Shown: positions 44,381 to 54,664, counted from the stretch's first letter. The stretch is 64,000 bases of DNA from JAOAPY01 sp038237475 (GCA_038237475.1 JBBRYS010000009.1:1-64000), one strand, 5' to 3'. Translations and numbers: made by a program. Notes: a model not told the origin generated them from the letters alone.

Positions 44381-45245
44381 TGGCGGCAAAGCGAATCTCG
44401 TCGGCGATCCTGGCGGTCTCAACTGCCTCTCGGACGTCATGAACGCGAACGATGTGGGCCCCGTTCAGAATGGCGGCTGTGATGGTAGCGAGCGTACCGT
44501 GCAGGCGCTTATCCACGGGCGCCGGTACGCCATCAGCATCCGCGAGCAACGCGCCGATAAAGGCTTTGCGCGAGGTTCCGATCAACAGAGGAAACTCTGG
44601 AAAAGACGTCGCTAATTCATCCAGCCTGGCGATTAACTCAATGTTCTGGGCAAACGTCTTGCCGAACCCAATGCCCGGATCGATGACAACTGCTGCGCTC
44701 GCGACGCCGCGGCGCTCAGCCATCGCAATACTGCTTCTCAAACTGTGTGTGACGTCATGCAGGATGTCGGCAGCGGGCGGGAGGCGCTGCATGGTTGCGG
44801 GTGTGCCGCGGGAGTGCATCAACACCAGTCCGGCACCGGCCCTGGCTGCTTCATCGGCAATGTGAAAATCGAAACGGAGCGCAGAGATGTCGTTGACGAT
44901 GGCGGCGCCGGCGTCGAGGGCCGCTCTGGCGACTTCTGATTTTGTCGTATCGATCGAGATCGGTACTGAGTTTTCAGCTGCGAGCGCTGCGATAACCGGG
45001 ATCACCCGCGCGATTTCTTCTTCGGCTGAGATGATTGCGGCTCCGGGCCGAGTGGACTCGCCGCCTACATCGATGATGTCGACGCCTTCAGCAATCATCT
45101 GGCGTGCTCGTTCCAATGCCTCATCGGGAGCGAGGAAGTGGCGGCTGTCGCTGAAGCTGTCGGGGGTAACGTTAAGCACTCCCATGACCAGTGTGCGCCG
45201 TCCCATGGGAAGCATACGGCCGCCAGTGATGCGCCAATTCAGCAT
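44370..45245 (-). CDS. folP: dihydropteroate synthase
   Basis: FolP joins para-aminobenzoate to the pterin in folate synthesis and is the sulfonamide target. The 291-residue product has VMGVLNVTPDSFSDSR (residues 20-35), DVGGESTRPGA and PISIDTTKSEVA. It is the third gene of the conserved tilS-ftsH-folP set. Its C terminus ends in a family B repeat. Confidence 0.96.
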   Translation of the reverse strand: MLNWRITGGRMLPMGRRTLVMGVLNVTPDSFSDSRHFLAPDEALERARQMIAEGVDIIDVGGESTRPGAAIISAEEEIARVIPVIAALAAENSVPISIDTTKSEVARAALDAGAAIVNDISALRFDFHIADEAARAGAGLVLMHSRGTPATMQRLPPAADILHDVTHSLRSSIAMAERRGVASAAVVIDPGIGFGKTFAQNIELIARLDELATSFPEFPLLIGTSRKAFIGALLADADGVPAPVDKRLHGTLATITAAILNGAHIVRVHDVREAVETARIADEIRFAAKGV

Positions 45246-45284
45246 AAGGAAAAGTAAGAAGGAAGAGTAGAAATGTAAAGGTCG

Positions 45285-45323
45285 GAAAGGAAAAGGGGAA
45301 CAGGCATCTGCCCATTCCCCTTT
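45285..45323 (-). terminator. terminator between ftsH and folP
   Basis: On the minus strand, AAAGGGGAA (45323-45315) pairs with TTCCCCTTT (45300-45292) and is followed by TTCCTTTCC. It lies just after the ftsH stop. It would partially separate ftsH from folP expression. Confidence 0.7.
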
Positions 45324-45345
45324 ATGATTTGCCCGGTCGCGGTGT

Positions 45346-47277
45346 TTAGGCCGGAGCAGGATTGCTGCCAGTAATTGGCGGCAGGATTGGTTTCAAGCCG
45401 GCTGACGGCTCCTTGATTTGCGGCCGCTCTTCCTCTGCAGGTAAGCCGCCTGAGCGATCTTCATCCAGCGGTAACCCAGCTACCACGCGGCGAATTTCCA
45501 CCGCATCCAGCGACTCGCGCTCGAGCAGCGCCTCGGCCAGGCGAATCAGCGTGTCGCGATTCTCCTGGATGATGGATTGAGCCCGATTGAATTGTGCCGT
45601 GACTATGCCCTTAACTTCCTGATCGATCTTGATAGCAGTGTCTTCAGAGAAATCACGATGCTGGGCAATCTCTCGACCAAGGAAGATCTGCTCTTCTTTC
45701 TTGCCGAAGGTCAGCGGGCCCATCGCGGACATACCGTATTCGCAAACCATGGCGCGGGCTAATTCAGTCGCGCGTTCGATATCATTCGAAGCGCCTGTCG
45801 TAATGCTGCCAAGGAACGACTGCTCGGCGATACGGCCACCCATCAGAATCGCAATCTGACCGAGCAGATATTCTTCTGTGTAGTTGTGGCGGTCACCTTC
45901 GGGAAGTTGCTGTGTTACTCCCAGGGCCATGCCGCGGGGAATGATGGTCACCTTGTGCACCGGATCTGCATTCGGCACCTTCAAGCCAACCAGGGTGTGA
46001 CCCGCTTCGTGATAAGCGGTCACGCGTTTTTCCTCGTTCGAGATGACCATGCTCTTGCGCTCGGCGCCCATTAGCACTTTGTCTTTTGCGAGTTCGAAAT
46101 CTCCCATGGCCACGAACTTCTTGTTGTAGCGGGCCGCGTTAAGCGCCGCTTCGTTAACCAGGTTGGCAAGGTCGGCGCCAGTGAAGCCCGGGGTGCCGCG
46201 CGCGATGACGCTGATATCCACGTCTTCGCTGAGTGGAATTTTGCGTGTATGAACCTTCAGAATGCCTTCGCGTCCTCGAACGTCGGGGCGAGAAACAACT
46301 ACCCGGCGATCGAATCGTCCCGGTCTTAATAAGGCCGGATCAAGCACGTCCGGTCTGTTGGTGGAAGCGATTAGAATCACGCCGTCGTTTGATTCAAACC
46401 CGTCCATCTCGACCAGCAGTTGGTTCAGGGTCTGTTCGCGCTCGTCGTGACCGCCGCCTAGTCCGGCGCCGCGGTGACGGCCGACCGCATCAATCTCGTC
46501 GATGAAAATAATGCAGGGAGCATTTTTCTTGCCCTGTTCGAAAAGGTCGCGGACGCGCGAAGCGCCGACGCCGACAAACATCTCGACAAAGTCCGAACCG
46601 GAAATAGAAAAGAAGGGCACGTTTGCTTCGCCGGCAATTGCGCGCGCGAGCAGAGTCTTACCAGTTCCCGGCGGGCCCATCATGAGCACACCCTTGGGAA
46701 TCCGGCCCCCCAGCTTTTGAAACTTTTGGGGCTCTTTCAGGAATTCAATAATTTCCTGAAGTTCCTCTTTAGCTTCTTCGACGCCGGCCACGTCTTTAAA
46801 TGTCACCCGCTTTTGCTGGTTATTCAGGAGCTTGGCGCGAGACTTACCGAACGAGAGGGCTTTGTTGCCGCCGGACTGCATTTGCCTGAGCATAAATACC
46901 CAGATGCCAATGATGAACAACAAAGGCGCCCAGGTAATCAACATCGGCCAGAGATAACCACTGCTGCCCGACTTGTCCTCGACCTTGTCGACTCGCTTCT
47001 GTCCGTTGACTACTTCATAGGCCTTCCTCAGGAAGTCAGCCTTAATGTGTTCGTTGGTAAGGGGAGCGCGATATTCCTGGCCGCCCTTGTCCTGCGCCAC
47101 AACCTCATTTTGCTCGACCGTCAACTGCTTCAATTCGCCGGCGGTGATCTTCGCGTCCAGTGTCGCAAGATCAATTGTCGAAGAATTTTTGCTATTGGGG
47201 TTAACGAGCTTGTAAAGGAGCAGCGCGCCTGCAACGATTAGTAACCAGAAGATGATTTGTCTAGCAGTAGAGCTCAA
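45346..47277 (-). CDS. ftsH: ATP-dependent zinc metalloprotease FtsH
   Basis: FtsH degrades unassembled or damaged membrane proteins. The 643-residue product has two N-terminal membrane segments (about 8-26 and 110-132), the AAA ATPase with Walker A GPPGTGKT (residues 201-208) and FIDEIDAVGRHRG, and the zinc motif HEAGH (423-427). A proline-rich tail follows. It lies between tilS and folP in the usual order. Confidence 0.97.
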   Translation of the reverse strand: MSSTARQIIFWLLIVAGALLLYKLVNPNSKNSSTIDLATLDAKITAGELKQLTVEQNEVVAQDKGGQEYRAPLTNEHIKADFLRKAYEVVNGQKRVDKVEDKSGSSGYLWPMLITWAPLLFIIGIWVFMLRQMQSGGNKALSFGKSRAKLLNNQQKRVTFKDVAGVEEAKEELQEIIEFLKEPQKFQKLGGRIPKGVLMMGPPGTGKTLLARAIAGEANVPFFSISGSDFVEMFVGVGASRVRDLFEQGKKNAPCIIFIDEIDAVGRHRGAGLGGGHDEREQTLNQLLVEMDGFESNDGVILIASTNRPDVLDPALLRPGRFDRRVVVSRPDVRGREGILKVHTRKIPLSEDVDISVIARGTPGFTGADLANLVNEAALNAARYNKKFVAMGDFELAKDKVLMGAERKSMVISNEEKRVTAYHEAGHTLVGLKVPNADPVHKVTIIPRGMALGVTQQLPEGDRHNYTEEYLLGQIAILMGGRIAEQSFLGSITTGASNDIERATELARAMVCEYGMSAMGPLTFGKKEEQIFLGREIAQHRDFSEDTAIKIDQEVKGIVTAQFNRAQSIIQENRDTLIRLAEALLERESLDAVEIRRVVAGLPLDEDRSGGLPAEEERPQIKEPSAGLKPILPPITGSNPAPA

Positions 47278-47439
47278 AGTTTTTCAAAGCCTCCGTGGCC
47301 GATGATACCCCAGATCGGCAGTTCTTGTCGCGCCCACATACAATCACGAGCCAATCGCTCGCAGCCTGCGCAAATACTCACCCGACCGGGCCTTTAGGAT
47401 GCCGCATGCCTGGAGCCGGTTGTGCCTCGATTGTCTGCA

Positions 47440-48612
47440 CTAACGCTGGCGCTTTTGTTTTTCGCCCTTATTCTGAGATTTATCAAGCATAAGCACCAAT
47501 CTCTGTTGCTTTCGCAAGACGCGGGCGCCTCCCGGTAATTCTGTTATGCGCCCGCCCTTCTCGCCTTGCAAAAGCTTTTCAATAGCTACGATATGCAGCA
47601 ATTCAACCCGGCGCAGATCACCTTTGCCACGGGAAATCCAGCGACGCAAAGCCCTGCGGCGCAGCGCGGCTGGTGCCTGAGCCAGTACGGCTATGCGGAG
47701 TGATGGTGGACCGTCTTCGCTCCTGCTGCCTGACTCGGCGGCCAGCAGAAGCAGATCGGCCCCATGATTGAGGACTGCGAGGTCATCTCGCAGCAGTTCA
47801 GCAGTTCGCGCCAGGGCCTCGACAATTTTGCCGTTGTATGAGGCCATCAGCGGCAGCAACTGTTTGCGTACGCGAACGCGAGCGAAAGTTTCGTCGTTGT
47901 TCATGGCATCAGAGCGGTAATCGATTTTTCGCAGACGGCAATATTCCTCGGTTTCTGAGCGTCGCGCCCAGCTGATGAGTGGTCGGGCCAGCAGCAGGTG
48001 CGCTGAGGTCGTCGGGGAAGTGTTGGGAAACACCTGTAGATTAGCAGTTGGTGTCGTCAGGAGGCGGACGGGTTCCATGCCTGCAAGACCCTCAGCGCCG
48101 CTGCCACGCAGGAGGCGTAACAAAATGGTCTCAGCTTGATCATCCAGCGTGTGCGCAGTCAGTAATAGATCGGCGTTCGCTGCAGTGGCAGCTTTTTCAA
48201 GAAAGTCGTAACGAGCGCGCCGCGCTGCCTGTTCGAGATTGTCACCCGCAACTGCGGCTCGCCTGGCAACGTTGATTCGAGCCCCAAGGTTTTCGTAACC
48301 AAGGTTCTGGGCAAGCGTGGCCACCCAGGTCGCGTCCGCTTTGCTCTGTGGGCGCAGAGCGTGATCGAGGTGAGCGATCGTCAGCTTGACCTGAAGCTCC
48401 TTTTGCGAAATCAGTTCATCAAGGGCGAGCAGAAGCGCTACTGAATCCGCCCCGCCGGAAACCGCAACGACGATCTTCACCTCCCCGAGTGGCAGGCGCA
48501 GTTGTTGCCAGGCTCGCAAGAGCCGTCGCGCAAACCGGGACGATTTCACTCGAGACGATTTGACTGGCCGGACTTTCTTGTTGGCCGGGGCTGTGGAGGA
48601 GGAGCTCTTCAT
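47440..48612 (-). CDS. tilS: tRNA(Ile)-lysidine synthase
   Basis: TilS ligates lysine to the wobble cytidine of the tRNA-Ile that reads AUA. The 390-residue product has the PP-loop SGGADSVALL (residues 52-61) after a basic, Ser-rich N-terminal extension of about 45 residues, plus TAHTLDDQAETILLRLLRGSG. It heads the tilS-ftsH-folP set. Confidence 0.93.
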   Translation of the reverse strand: MKSSSSTAPANKKVRPVKSSRVKSSRFARRLLRAWQQLRLPLGEVKIVVAVSGGADSVALLLALDELISQKELQVKLTIAHLDHALRPQSKADATWVATLAQNLGYENLGARINVARRAAVAGDNLEQAARRARYDFLEKAATAANADLLLTAHTLDDQAETILLRLLRGSGAEGLAGMEPVRLLTTPTANLQVFPNTSPTTSAHLLLARPLISWARRSETEEYCRLRKIDYRSDAMNNDETFARVRVRKQLLPLMASYNGKIVEALARTAELLRDDLAVLNHGADLLLLAAESGSRSEDGPPSLRIAVLAQAPAALRRRALRRWISRGKGDLRRVELLHIVAIEKLLQGEKGGRITELPGGARVLRKQQRLVLMLDKSQNKGEKQKRQR

Positions 48613-48785
48613 TGGCTTTGGATTGTCGTGCGTCAGCCCGGCAGCGTCAAACGTGGAGCCTCGGATTCAAATAAGGAGGGCGACGACTCCCTCTCTCCCG
48701 CGCATCCCTTGATCGCTTTTCTCTTGATCGCGGTGAGGCTATCGCAGAATATGATTGTGATCGATTTATCGGGAGGCTTAATCAA

Positions 48786-49568
48786 ATGGATCATGAGAGA
48801 AGAAAATGGCTCACCGCCGCCTGCAGTGTGGGCGCAGGAGTCGTCCTGCTTGGATGTAACGTACCTCCAGAAGGCGAAGCAGACACTGACAAGGCAGACT
48901 CAAAGCCTGCCTCAAGCGAAGTCTCAGCGCCTGAAGACTTGATGCGCGAGCATGGAGTATTGCGGCGTGCGCTGCTGATTTATCAGGAGACGGCGGTTAA
49001 GCTTCGCGCTGCTGCCGGCGCCGTCGAGCCAGAAGCTTTACAAAAAACAGCCAAACTCTTTCGCGTTTTTGGCGAGGACTATCACGAGCAAAAGCTGGAA
49101 GAGGCCTATATCTTTCCGGCAGTGCTGAAGGGCGGGGGACTGGCCGCTGCGTACGTCGGTGTGCTCACGGCGCAGCATCAACGAGGTCGTGATCTCACCG
49201 ACTACATCTTATCGGTAACTACGGGTGAAAAATTTTCAGCCATCACGGCCGAGACGCTTGCTCGCGTGATGGAATCTTTGGTGCGAATGTATGAGCATCA
49301 CGCAGCTCTCGAAGACACAATTATCTTCCCCGCCTGGAAACAAACCATGACAGTCGAACAGCTCGATGTGTTAAGTGACAAGTTCGAAGAGATCGAAATG
49401 CAGCAGTTTGGAAAGGATGGCTACGAAGCCGCAGTCAAACGCATCGGCGATATTGAAGCAAGTCTGGGTCTGGCAGATTTGGGCCAGTTCACCGCGCCAC
49501 CGCCGCCCGTAATAAAAGAGTCACCGGCAAATAAGAATACGCCGCCCGTCGAAGTGACGCCACAGTAG
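48786..49568 (+). CDS. hemerythrin-domain lipoprotein
   Basis: The 260-residue product has RRK followed by a hydrophobic stretch and the lipobox LLGC (Cys24), so it is probably a lipoprotein, possibly exported by Tat. The hemerythrin-like domain (about 50-185) shows the His/Glu pattern for a diiron site: LMREHGVLRRAL, DYHEQKLEEAYIFP, YEHHAALEDTIIFPAW. A proline-rich tail follows. It may sense or scavenge O2 or NO; the exact role is unknown. GGGAGG precedes the ATG. Confidence 0.85.
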   Translation: MDHERRKWLTAACSVGAGVVLLGCNVPPEGEADTDKADSKPASSEVSAPEDLMREHGVLRRALLIYQETAVKLRAAAGAVEPEALQKTAKLFRVFGEDYHEQKLEEAYIFPAVLKGGGLAAAYVGVLTAQHQRGRDLTDYILSVTTGEKFSAITAETLARVMESLVRMYEHHAALEDTIIFPAWKQTMTVEQLDVLSDKFEEIEMQQFGKDGYEAAVKRIGDIEASLGLADLGQFTAPPPPVIKESPANKNTPPVEVTPQ

Positions 49569-49646
49569 TCCTAACTCAATTGAGCGGTCGACTGCGGGTC
49601 AAACACCTGGCCGTCTATTCGTTCGGCTCAGACCTGGCGTTCTTTC

Positions 49647-51401
49647 CTAATGCGGCAACGCTTCCAGCAGAATACGTCCCACCGAATTGCTTGGAGCTTG
49701 AGTCCTCAATATCGCAGCCAGCGTCGGCGCGATGTCGGCGGGCGAGGCTGACTGAAAGTAGCGACCCGCTTTAACTCCGCCGCCCATGATGATCACCGGC
49801 ACGTGCGTGTCGTAGTTATAAGGCGACCCGTGCGTGGCCGTGATCGGATACTCAACCAGGTACTTAAAGGGATCGGTGACAATGACCAAATCGCCGCTGC
49901 GCTGGGGATAGAAACCGTGCAGCGCTCGCCGTTCAATTGGATTGGTAACCGAAACCGCGCCGCGCATCAGTTGTTCACGGGTAAAGCAATGGGCGATGCC
50001 GGGCAAGGTCATTATCTCAGTCGCAGCGACACGCTCGATCTCATCAAGGTTGACTGAGTCGCGCTTAAAGGCAGCGTAGTTGAAGTAAACGTTGGCGTTG
50101 ATTAAGCCATCCTTCATTACGCCCAGGTCTTCGTACTTAAGAATATAGTCAGCAGTTGGATCCGGTGTCTTATGTGCGGGATTGTATCGAGCCGAGATGG
50201 CCGCGCGGATTTTTTCCAGAGTTTGGGGACTGCTCACCCTGCCACCGCTCAGGCCCAGCGCGGCAGCGTGCTCGGGAATAGGCGCCATTCCATGGTCGGC
50301 AGTAAATACCACGACAGTATTCCGCAAGCCGATGCGTGCATCGATAAAGTTGAGCAACGTCCCAATCTGGCGATCGACCCGCAGCGTTACATCCATGGCC
50401 TCCTGACTGTAGGGGCCGTAACGATGCCCGACATAGTCATTGGCGGAAAAACCCACGCTTAGAACGTCGGTGATATCGTCCTGCCCCAGTTGCTCGTTGA
50501 CGATCGCTTTTTCAGCAAATGAAACCAGTAGGTCGTTGGCGAAAGGTGAATAAGCAAAGGCGTTGTAAAAATCAGGGCCCGCCACCGCGGCGCCTCCCGT
50601 TATCTTATGCGGAAACGTATTGGTATCTCCGGGGACTTTGCCGATATCTTCCCAGGGAGGAGCGTCAGCACCGGCGCGCTTCAAATACTCACCCTCAGGA
50701 AGAAGGCGTTCCCATGACTTGCCAAAAGAGTCAGTCGCGACATGGGTGGCATTAAAATCATTGACCCAACCGGGCAACTGATTGAAATAGTAATTCGATG
50801 AAACCATGTTGCCCGACTGCACGCTAAACCAGTAGGCAGCATTGGCATGACGACCAGCAGGCAGAATCGCGGAACGGTCCTTTAAAGAAATACCGATCAC
50901 CTTCGCTCGATCATTGCTCGCCAAACGCATTTCATCACCGAGAGTGGAAGCCATCAAACGTAGCGGGCTGGACGCCACTTCTTTCGCTCCGCCGCTGAAC
51001 AACTTTGCATTCTCGTCGGACACGCTACTCACTTTTTTTCCGGTGCCGCGATCAGGCCATTCATTGGCGACAATTCCAGTCTCAGCCGGATAAGCCCCGG
51101 TCATCAGTGTGGCATGACCGGGAGCAGTGTAGGTTGGCATGTGGTCGTAATTGGCATCCACCCAGTTAGCTCCGTTATTCAGCAGGCGCTTCAAGCCGTC
51201 GGTCGCAAACAAGTCGGCATATCGATCAAGATAGTCATAACGAAATTGGTCCACCACGATTAATAGCACCAGTCGTGGAGATGCTTTTCCATTTTCCGGG
51301 AAAGGCTTGCGCTGGCCCTGGACGACCAGGGTCGGGAAAAGAAGAGCAAGCGTAAGCAGACAGGTGATCAGATGATGGCGACGGCGAGCTATAATTGTCA
51401 T
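49647..51401 (-). CDS. exported alkaline phosphatase-superfamily enzyme (PafA-like)
   Basis: The 584-residue product has a signal peptide (to VVQGQ, about residue 30). Metal-binding and nucleophile motifs of the PafA branch are present: LIVVDQFRYDYL (Asp51), MPTYTAPGHATLMTG with Thr92 as nucleophile, VFTADHGMAPIPEHA, and a late His in ITATHGSPYNYDTHVPVII. PafA-type enzymes hydrolyse phosphate monoesters in the periplasm. It is divergent from the NPP-like gene starting at 51608, with a family B repeat between them. Confidence 0.9.
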   Translation of the reverse strand: MTIIARRRHHLITCLLTLALLFPTLVVQGQRKPFPENGKASPRLVLLIVVDQFRYDYLDRYADLFATDGLKRLLNNGANWVDANYDHMPTYTAPGHATLMTGAYPAETGIVANEWPDRGTGKKVSSVSDENAKLFSGGAKEVASSPLRLMASTLGDEMRLASNDRAKVIGISLKDRSAILPAGRHANAAYWFSVQSGNMVSSNYYFNQLPGWVNDFNATHVATDSFGKSWERLLPEGEYLKRAGADAPPWEDIGKVPGDTNTFPHKITGGAAVAGPDFYNAFAYSPFANDLLVSFAEKAIVNEQLGQDDITDVLSVGFSANDYVGHRYGPYSQEAMDVTLRVDRQIGTLLNFIDARIGLRNTVVVFTADHGMAPIPEHAAALGLSGGRVSSPQTLEKIRAAISARYNPAHKTPDPTADYILKYEDLGVMKDGLINANVYFNYAAFKRDSVNLDEIERVAATEIMTLPGIAHCFTREQLMRGAVSVTNPIERRALHGFYPQRSGDLVIVTDPFKYLVEYPITATHGSPYNYDTHVPVIIMGGGVKAGRYFQSASPADIAPTLAAILRTQAPSNSVGRILLEALPH

Positions 51402-51457
51402 GCCTCATGTTATCTTATTGATTTCTGCTTGTCAGTAACGCGTTTGTGAATCTCACA

Positions 51458-51528
51458 GGTGCTTAGAGTACCGCCTTTAAGGCGCGCTCCTGGCTGATGG
51501 AAATCCCGGACTGAAGCCGGTAGGCAGG
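51458..51528. repeat. family B paired copies between divergent phosphatase genes
   Basis: GGTGCTTAGAGTACCGCC (51459-51476) and the inverted copy CCCGGACTGAAGCCGG (51505-51520) lie in the 206-bp gap between the divergent PafA-like and NPP-like genes. Confidence 0.75.
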
Positions 51529-51607
51529 ACTATTTTGAAAGTGTGCTTGGCTGTCGCTTTACTTCCAGACTGGGTGGCTACGCCGTTCCCTTGTCCTTCT
51601 TAAGAAA

Positions 51608-52872
51608 ATGAAGACACGAATACTATTCATCTATTTCGTACTCTTACTTTCGATCCAGCCATGGGTCACCGCAGACATCCACGGTCAGACATCCGCGCAA
51701 CCCTCGGGGCCAACGCTTATCCTGATTTCGATCGACGGGTTCCGAGCGGATTATCTGCAGAAGTATCGCCCTCCAACGCTCAACGCTTTGGCCGCAGCGG
51801 GTGTGCGCGCCAGTTGGATGACGCCATCTTACCCCTCGCTCACTTTTCCCAATCACTACACCATCGCCACAGGTCTATACCCTGAACATCACGGCATTGT
51901 AGCGAACGATATATACGACCCTGCTTACGCAGCCGTATTCGGCCTCAGCAAAAGAGCGGAAGTGCAAAATAGTCGCTGGTGGGGTGGCGAGCCAATCTGG
52001 ATTAGCGCAGAGCGTCAGGGATATAAAACCTCGGCGACATTTTGGCCCGGCTCGGAAGCGGAAATCCGGGGACACGGCCAACCTATTGGAAGCCTTACGA
52101 CGATAAGATGCCGGCTAACGAGAGGGTCGATGCGGTCCTGTCGTTACTTGATTTGCCGGCTGCAGAGCGGCCGGCATTTATGACCCTCTACTTCAGCGAC
52201 GTGGATCATGCAGGCCACAGTTTTTCGCCCGACTCACCTGAGGTGGCGCAGGCCGTGAAGCTGGTCGACAGCGCTTTGGAACGGTTGCTGGATGGGTTGA
52301 GGTCGCGTCACTTGTACAACGAGATCGATCTCATCGTGGTTTCGGATCACGGTATGGCTGCGGTGCCGTCAGCCAACCTTGTCATCCTCGATGATTTCTT
52401 CCAGGCGAAAGAGGCAAGTCAGATAGTCTGGGGCTCGGAGCTCACCAACATTTTTGTCCGCGCCAGTGAGGAAAGAAATTTATACCGCTCATTCAGGCAG
52501 ACACAGTTGAGACACGTTCGCTGTTATCGTAAACAAAGCGTCCCCTGCCGCTTCCACTACCGAAACAATCGTCGTATTGGGGCGATTGTCTGCATGGCTG
52601 AGAAAGGATGGCGGATGACTTCGCGCGCTCGCTATGAAGAGGACCAGAAGAAGGCCGACCGTCCAACCAAAGTGCGTGGTGGCCATGGCTATGAGAATCA
52701 ACTCGCTGAGCTGCGCGCGATTTTTATCGCCCGCGGGCCGGCCTTCCGGCGTCACGCTGTCGTCAGGCCCTTCAGAAATGTTGACGTTTATAACATCATG
52801 ACACGTGTGCTGAGGTTGAGACCGGCAAAGAATGACGGAACCGGGAGGACAGCTCGCGCCGTATTGCGTTAG
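51608..52872 (+). pseudogene. frameshifted nucleotide pyrophosphatase/phosphodiesterase-like gene
   Basis: The first frame (51608 onward) gives a signal peptide, LILISIDGFRADYL and the nucleophile region PSYPSLTFPNHYTIATG of NPP-type alkaline-phosphatase-superfamily enzymes, through WPGSEAEIRG. At about 52069-52080 the frame must shift by one base: the following sequence continues as RPTYWKPYDD in the other frame. That frame keeps DVDHAGH, VVSDHGM and GGHGYEN, the remaining metal ligands, to the stop at 52872. A single-base change explains it, so it may be a sequencing error or a real loss. With the frame corrected the product would be about 421 residues. Confidence 0.8.
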
Positions 52873-52908
52873 GGTACTCAATCCGATTCACACTTCAGGA
52901 GGAAGTTG

Positions 52909-53445
52909 ATGCATCCCCGAATTCAGGAAGCTTTTGATTATCTTGACACCACGCGCGCTGACTTGAGTATGGCGGTCGCAGGGGTTCCAGAAGAGATTCG
53001 CGATCAGCGGCCGGAGGCGGAACGTTGGTCGGTGGCGGAAGTGCTCGAGCATCTGGCCATCACTGAAGACCGTGTTGGAAAACTATGCGAGGGCAAGCTG
53101 GCTTCCGCCAGGGCTGCGGGGCTGGGGCCGGAGACGGATACGAGTTCCATTCTTGACAGCATCCCGCGCGCGCGAATTCTTGATCGCAGCCGACGCGCTA
53201 CTGCGCCTGACATTGTGCAGCCGCATTCGGAACAGAACGCTGCCGGAGCCTGGTCAGCCCTGCAACAGAAGCGCAGAGATTTGAAATCGATTCTGAGCGC
53301 CAATGACGGGCTGGCGCTCGGTGAGATTACGCACGAGCATCCGGTGCTGGGCGTCATTAATATGTATCAGTGGTTGATATTTCTCGGCGCTCACGAAGCC
53401 CGCCACACTGAGCAGGTGCGAGAGATCGGAGCAGGAAAGGGATAG
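52909..53445 (+). CDS. DinB-superfamily protein
   Basis: The ATG at 52909 (AGGAGG upstream) starts a 178-residue four-helix DinB/YfiT-like protein. RWSVAEVLEHLAITEDRVGK and the late ARHTEQVREI give the three His that bind a metal (in HLAI, the AHEARH region). Such proteins are often thiol-transferases or of unknown function. It lies 36 bases after the NPP-like gene. Confidence 0.85.
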   Translation: MHPRIQEAFDYLDTTRADLSMAVAGVPEEIRDQRPEAERWSVAEVLEHLAITEDRVGKLCEGKLASARAAGLGPETDTSSILDSIPRARILDRSRRATAPDIVQPHSEQNAAGAWSALQQKRRDLKSILSANDGLALGEITHEHPVLGVINMYQWLIFLGAHEARHTEQVREIGAGKG

Positions 53446-53514
53446 AAGCGGAGGATGGGAGGTGATTGCGGACGAATCACCGCGCGGTAAATTAGAGTTG
53501 TGGTGGGTTGTAAG

Positions 53515-53692
53515 GCTGCGGAGAGCGCAGCGGAACCCCAGGTTAGACGGCAATAGAAAAATCAGCCCGCGGTAGCTTTTGATTTCAATCAGGTTCAAGC
53601 TGTCGCCCGCTTTCGCGGGCTCAATCGCTTATTGGGCCGTGATCCTTGGGCTAACGCCCAAGGCTTTATGCTGCCGCCTGCTCCGCAGGCTG
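53515..53692. repeat. family D repeat block, copy 1
   Basis: Several short palindromes lie in a row: GCCCGCTTTCGCGGGC (53605-53620), CCTTGGGCTAACGCCCAAGG (53644-53663) and GCCTGCTCCGCAGGC (53676-53690), preceded by GCAGCGGAACCCCAGG near 53530-53545. The same components, in related order, occur at 58706-58810. Confidence 0.72.
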
Positions 53693-53696
53693 AGAA

Positions 53697-53752
53697 GCAC
53701 AAATCACAAAGCACGAAGAACAAAGTACAAAGCACCAAACACAAACCCAACG
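53697..53752. repeat. ACAAAG-rich simple repeat
   Basis: A run of imperfect CACAAAG/ACAAAG units. A related but shorter run (AAAGCACAAAGTTCAAAG) is at 62565-62597 before argG-argR. No gene seen in either. Confidence 0.55.
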
Positions 53753-53758
53753 CACTCA

Positions 53759-54664
53759 TCACGCCACAATCATCGTCCCCGTCCCACTGTCGGTAAAGAT
53801 CTCTGACAGCAGCGCATTGCGATTATTACCACTGATGATGTGTGCGCTGTGTACGCCACGCCGCAGCAGTTGCACGATGCTTTGTAGCTTCGGAATCATT
53901 CCGCCGGTGGCCTTGCCCTCACGAATCAATGCTTCGGCCTCATCACCGGTCAATCGAGAAAGCTTCGTTTCCGGCTCGCCGGCTTGCAGATAAATACCAT
54001 CGACATCCGACAGCAAAATCAGCTTTTCAGCCTGTAACTGAATCGCTATCTCCGCGGCAATCGTGTCAGCGTTGATATTAAAGACCGCGCCTTCAGAATC
54101 TGCGGCCAACGAGGAGATGACAGGCAGATACCGTTGTTCCAGCAGCACGCTCAAGAGACGCGTGTTGATTTGGACGACATCACCGACGTTGCCAAAGTCA
54201 ACCTGCTGCCGTTCACCCGTTTGCCGGTTTATAACTTCCCTGGGTGGGCGGCGCTCTGCATGAACAATGTTACCGTCGACGCCCGAAAGTCCTACCGCAT
54301 CTACGTTGCGTTGCCGCAGCGCTGCCAGAATATCGGTGTTGATTTTGCCGGCGAAGATCATCTTGGCCATCTCGAGAGTGGCGTCGTCAGTAACGCGCCG
54401 GCCGTCGATGATCGTCTGCGCCACGCCTAACTTGTGGGCCAGTTCGCTCAGTTGTTTACCGCCGCCATGGATAACGCAGAGGTGGATGCCGACCTGATAG
54501 AGCAGCGCCAGTTCCTCAGCCAGAGAATTGAGATTGTCGCTGTCCTCGGTGACTTTGCCTGAGAGTTTGACGACAAAGGTCTGTCCCTGGAAGCGCTGAA
54601 TATATGGCAGCGCCTCGCGCAAGAGATCGAGCCGCAGTTGATCGCCTACTTCATTGGTATTCAT
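53759..54664 (-). CDS. argB: N-acetylglutamate kinase
   Basis: ArgB phosphorylates N-acetyl-L-glutamate, step two of arginine synthesis. The 301-residue product has QTFVVKLSGKV (ATP-binding Lys), LCVIHGGGKQL, DGRRVTD and AGKINTDILAAL, all typical. It is the last gene of the minus-strand arg run, 99 bases after argF'. Confidence 0.95.
   Translation of the reverse strand: MNTNEVGDQLRLDLLREALPYIQRFQGQTFVVKLSGKVTEDSDNLNSLAEELALLYQVGIHLCVIHGGGKQLSELAHKLGVAQTIIDGRRVTDDATLEMAKMIFAGKINTDILAALRQRNVDAVGLSGVDGNIVHAERRPPREVINRQTGERQQVDFGNVGDVVQINTRLLSVLLEQRYLPVISSLAADSEGAVFNINADTIAAEIAIQLQAEKLILLSDVDGIYLQAGEPETKLSRLTGDEAEALIREGKATGGMIPKLQSIVQLLRRGVHSAHIISGNNRNALLSEIFTDSGTGTMIVA

Noticed and set aside
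53697..53752. ACAAAG-rich run as a promoter or small RNA
   Set aside because: It is a simple repeat with no promoter hexamers, and I have no evidence of an RNA.
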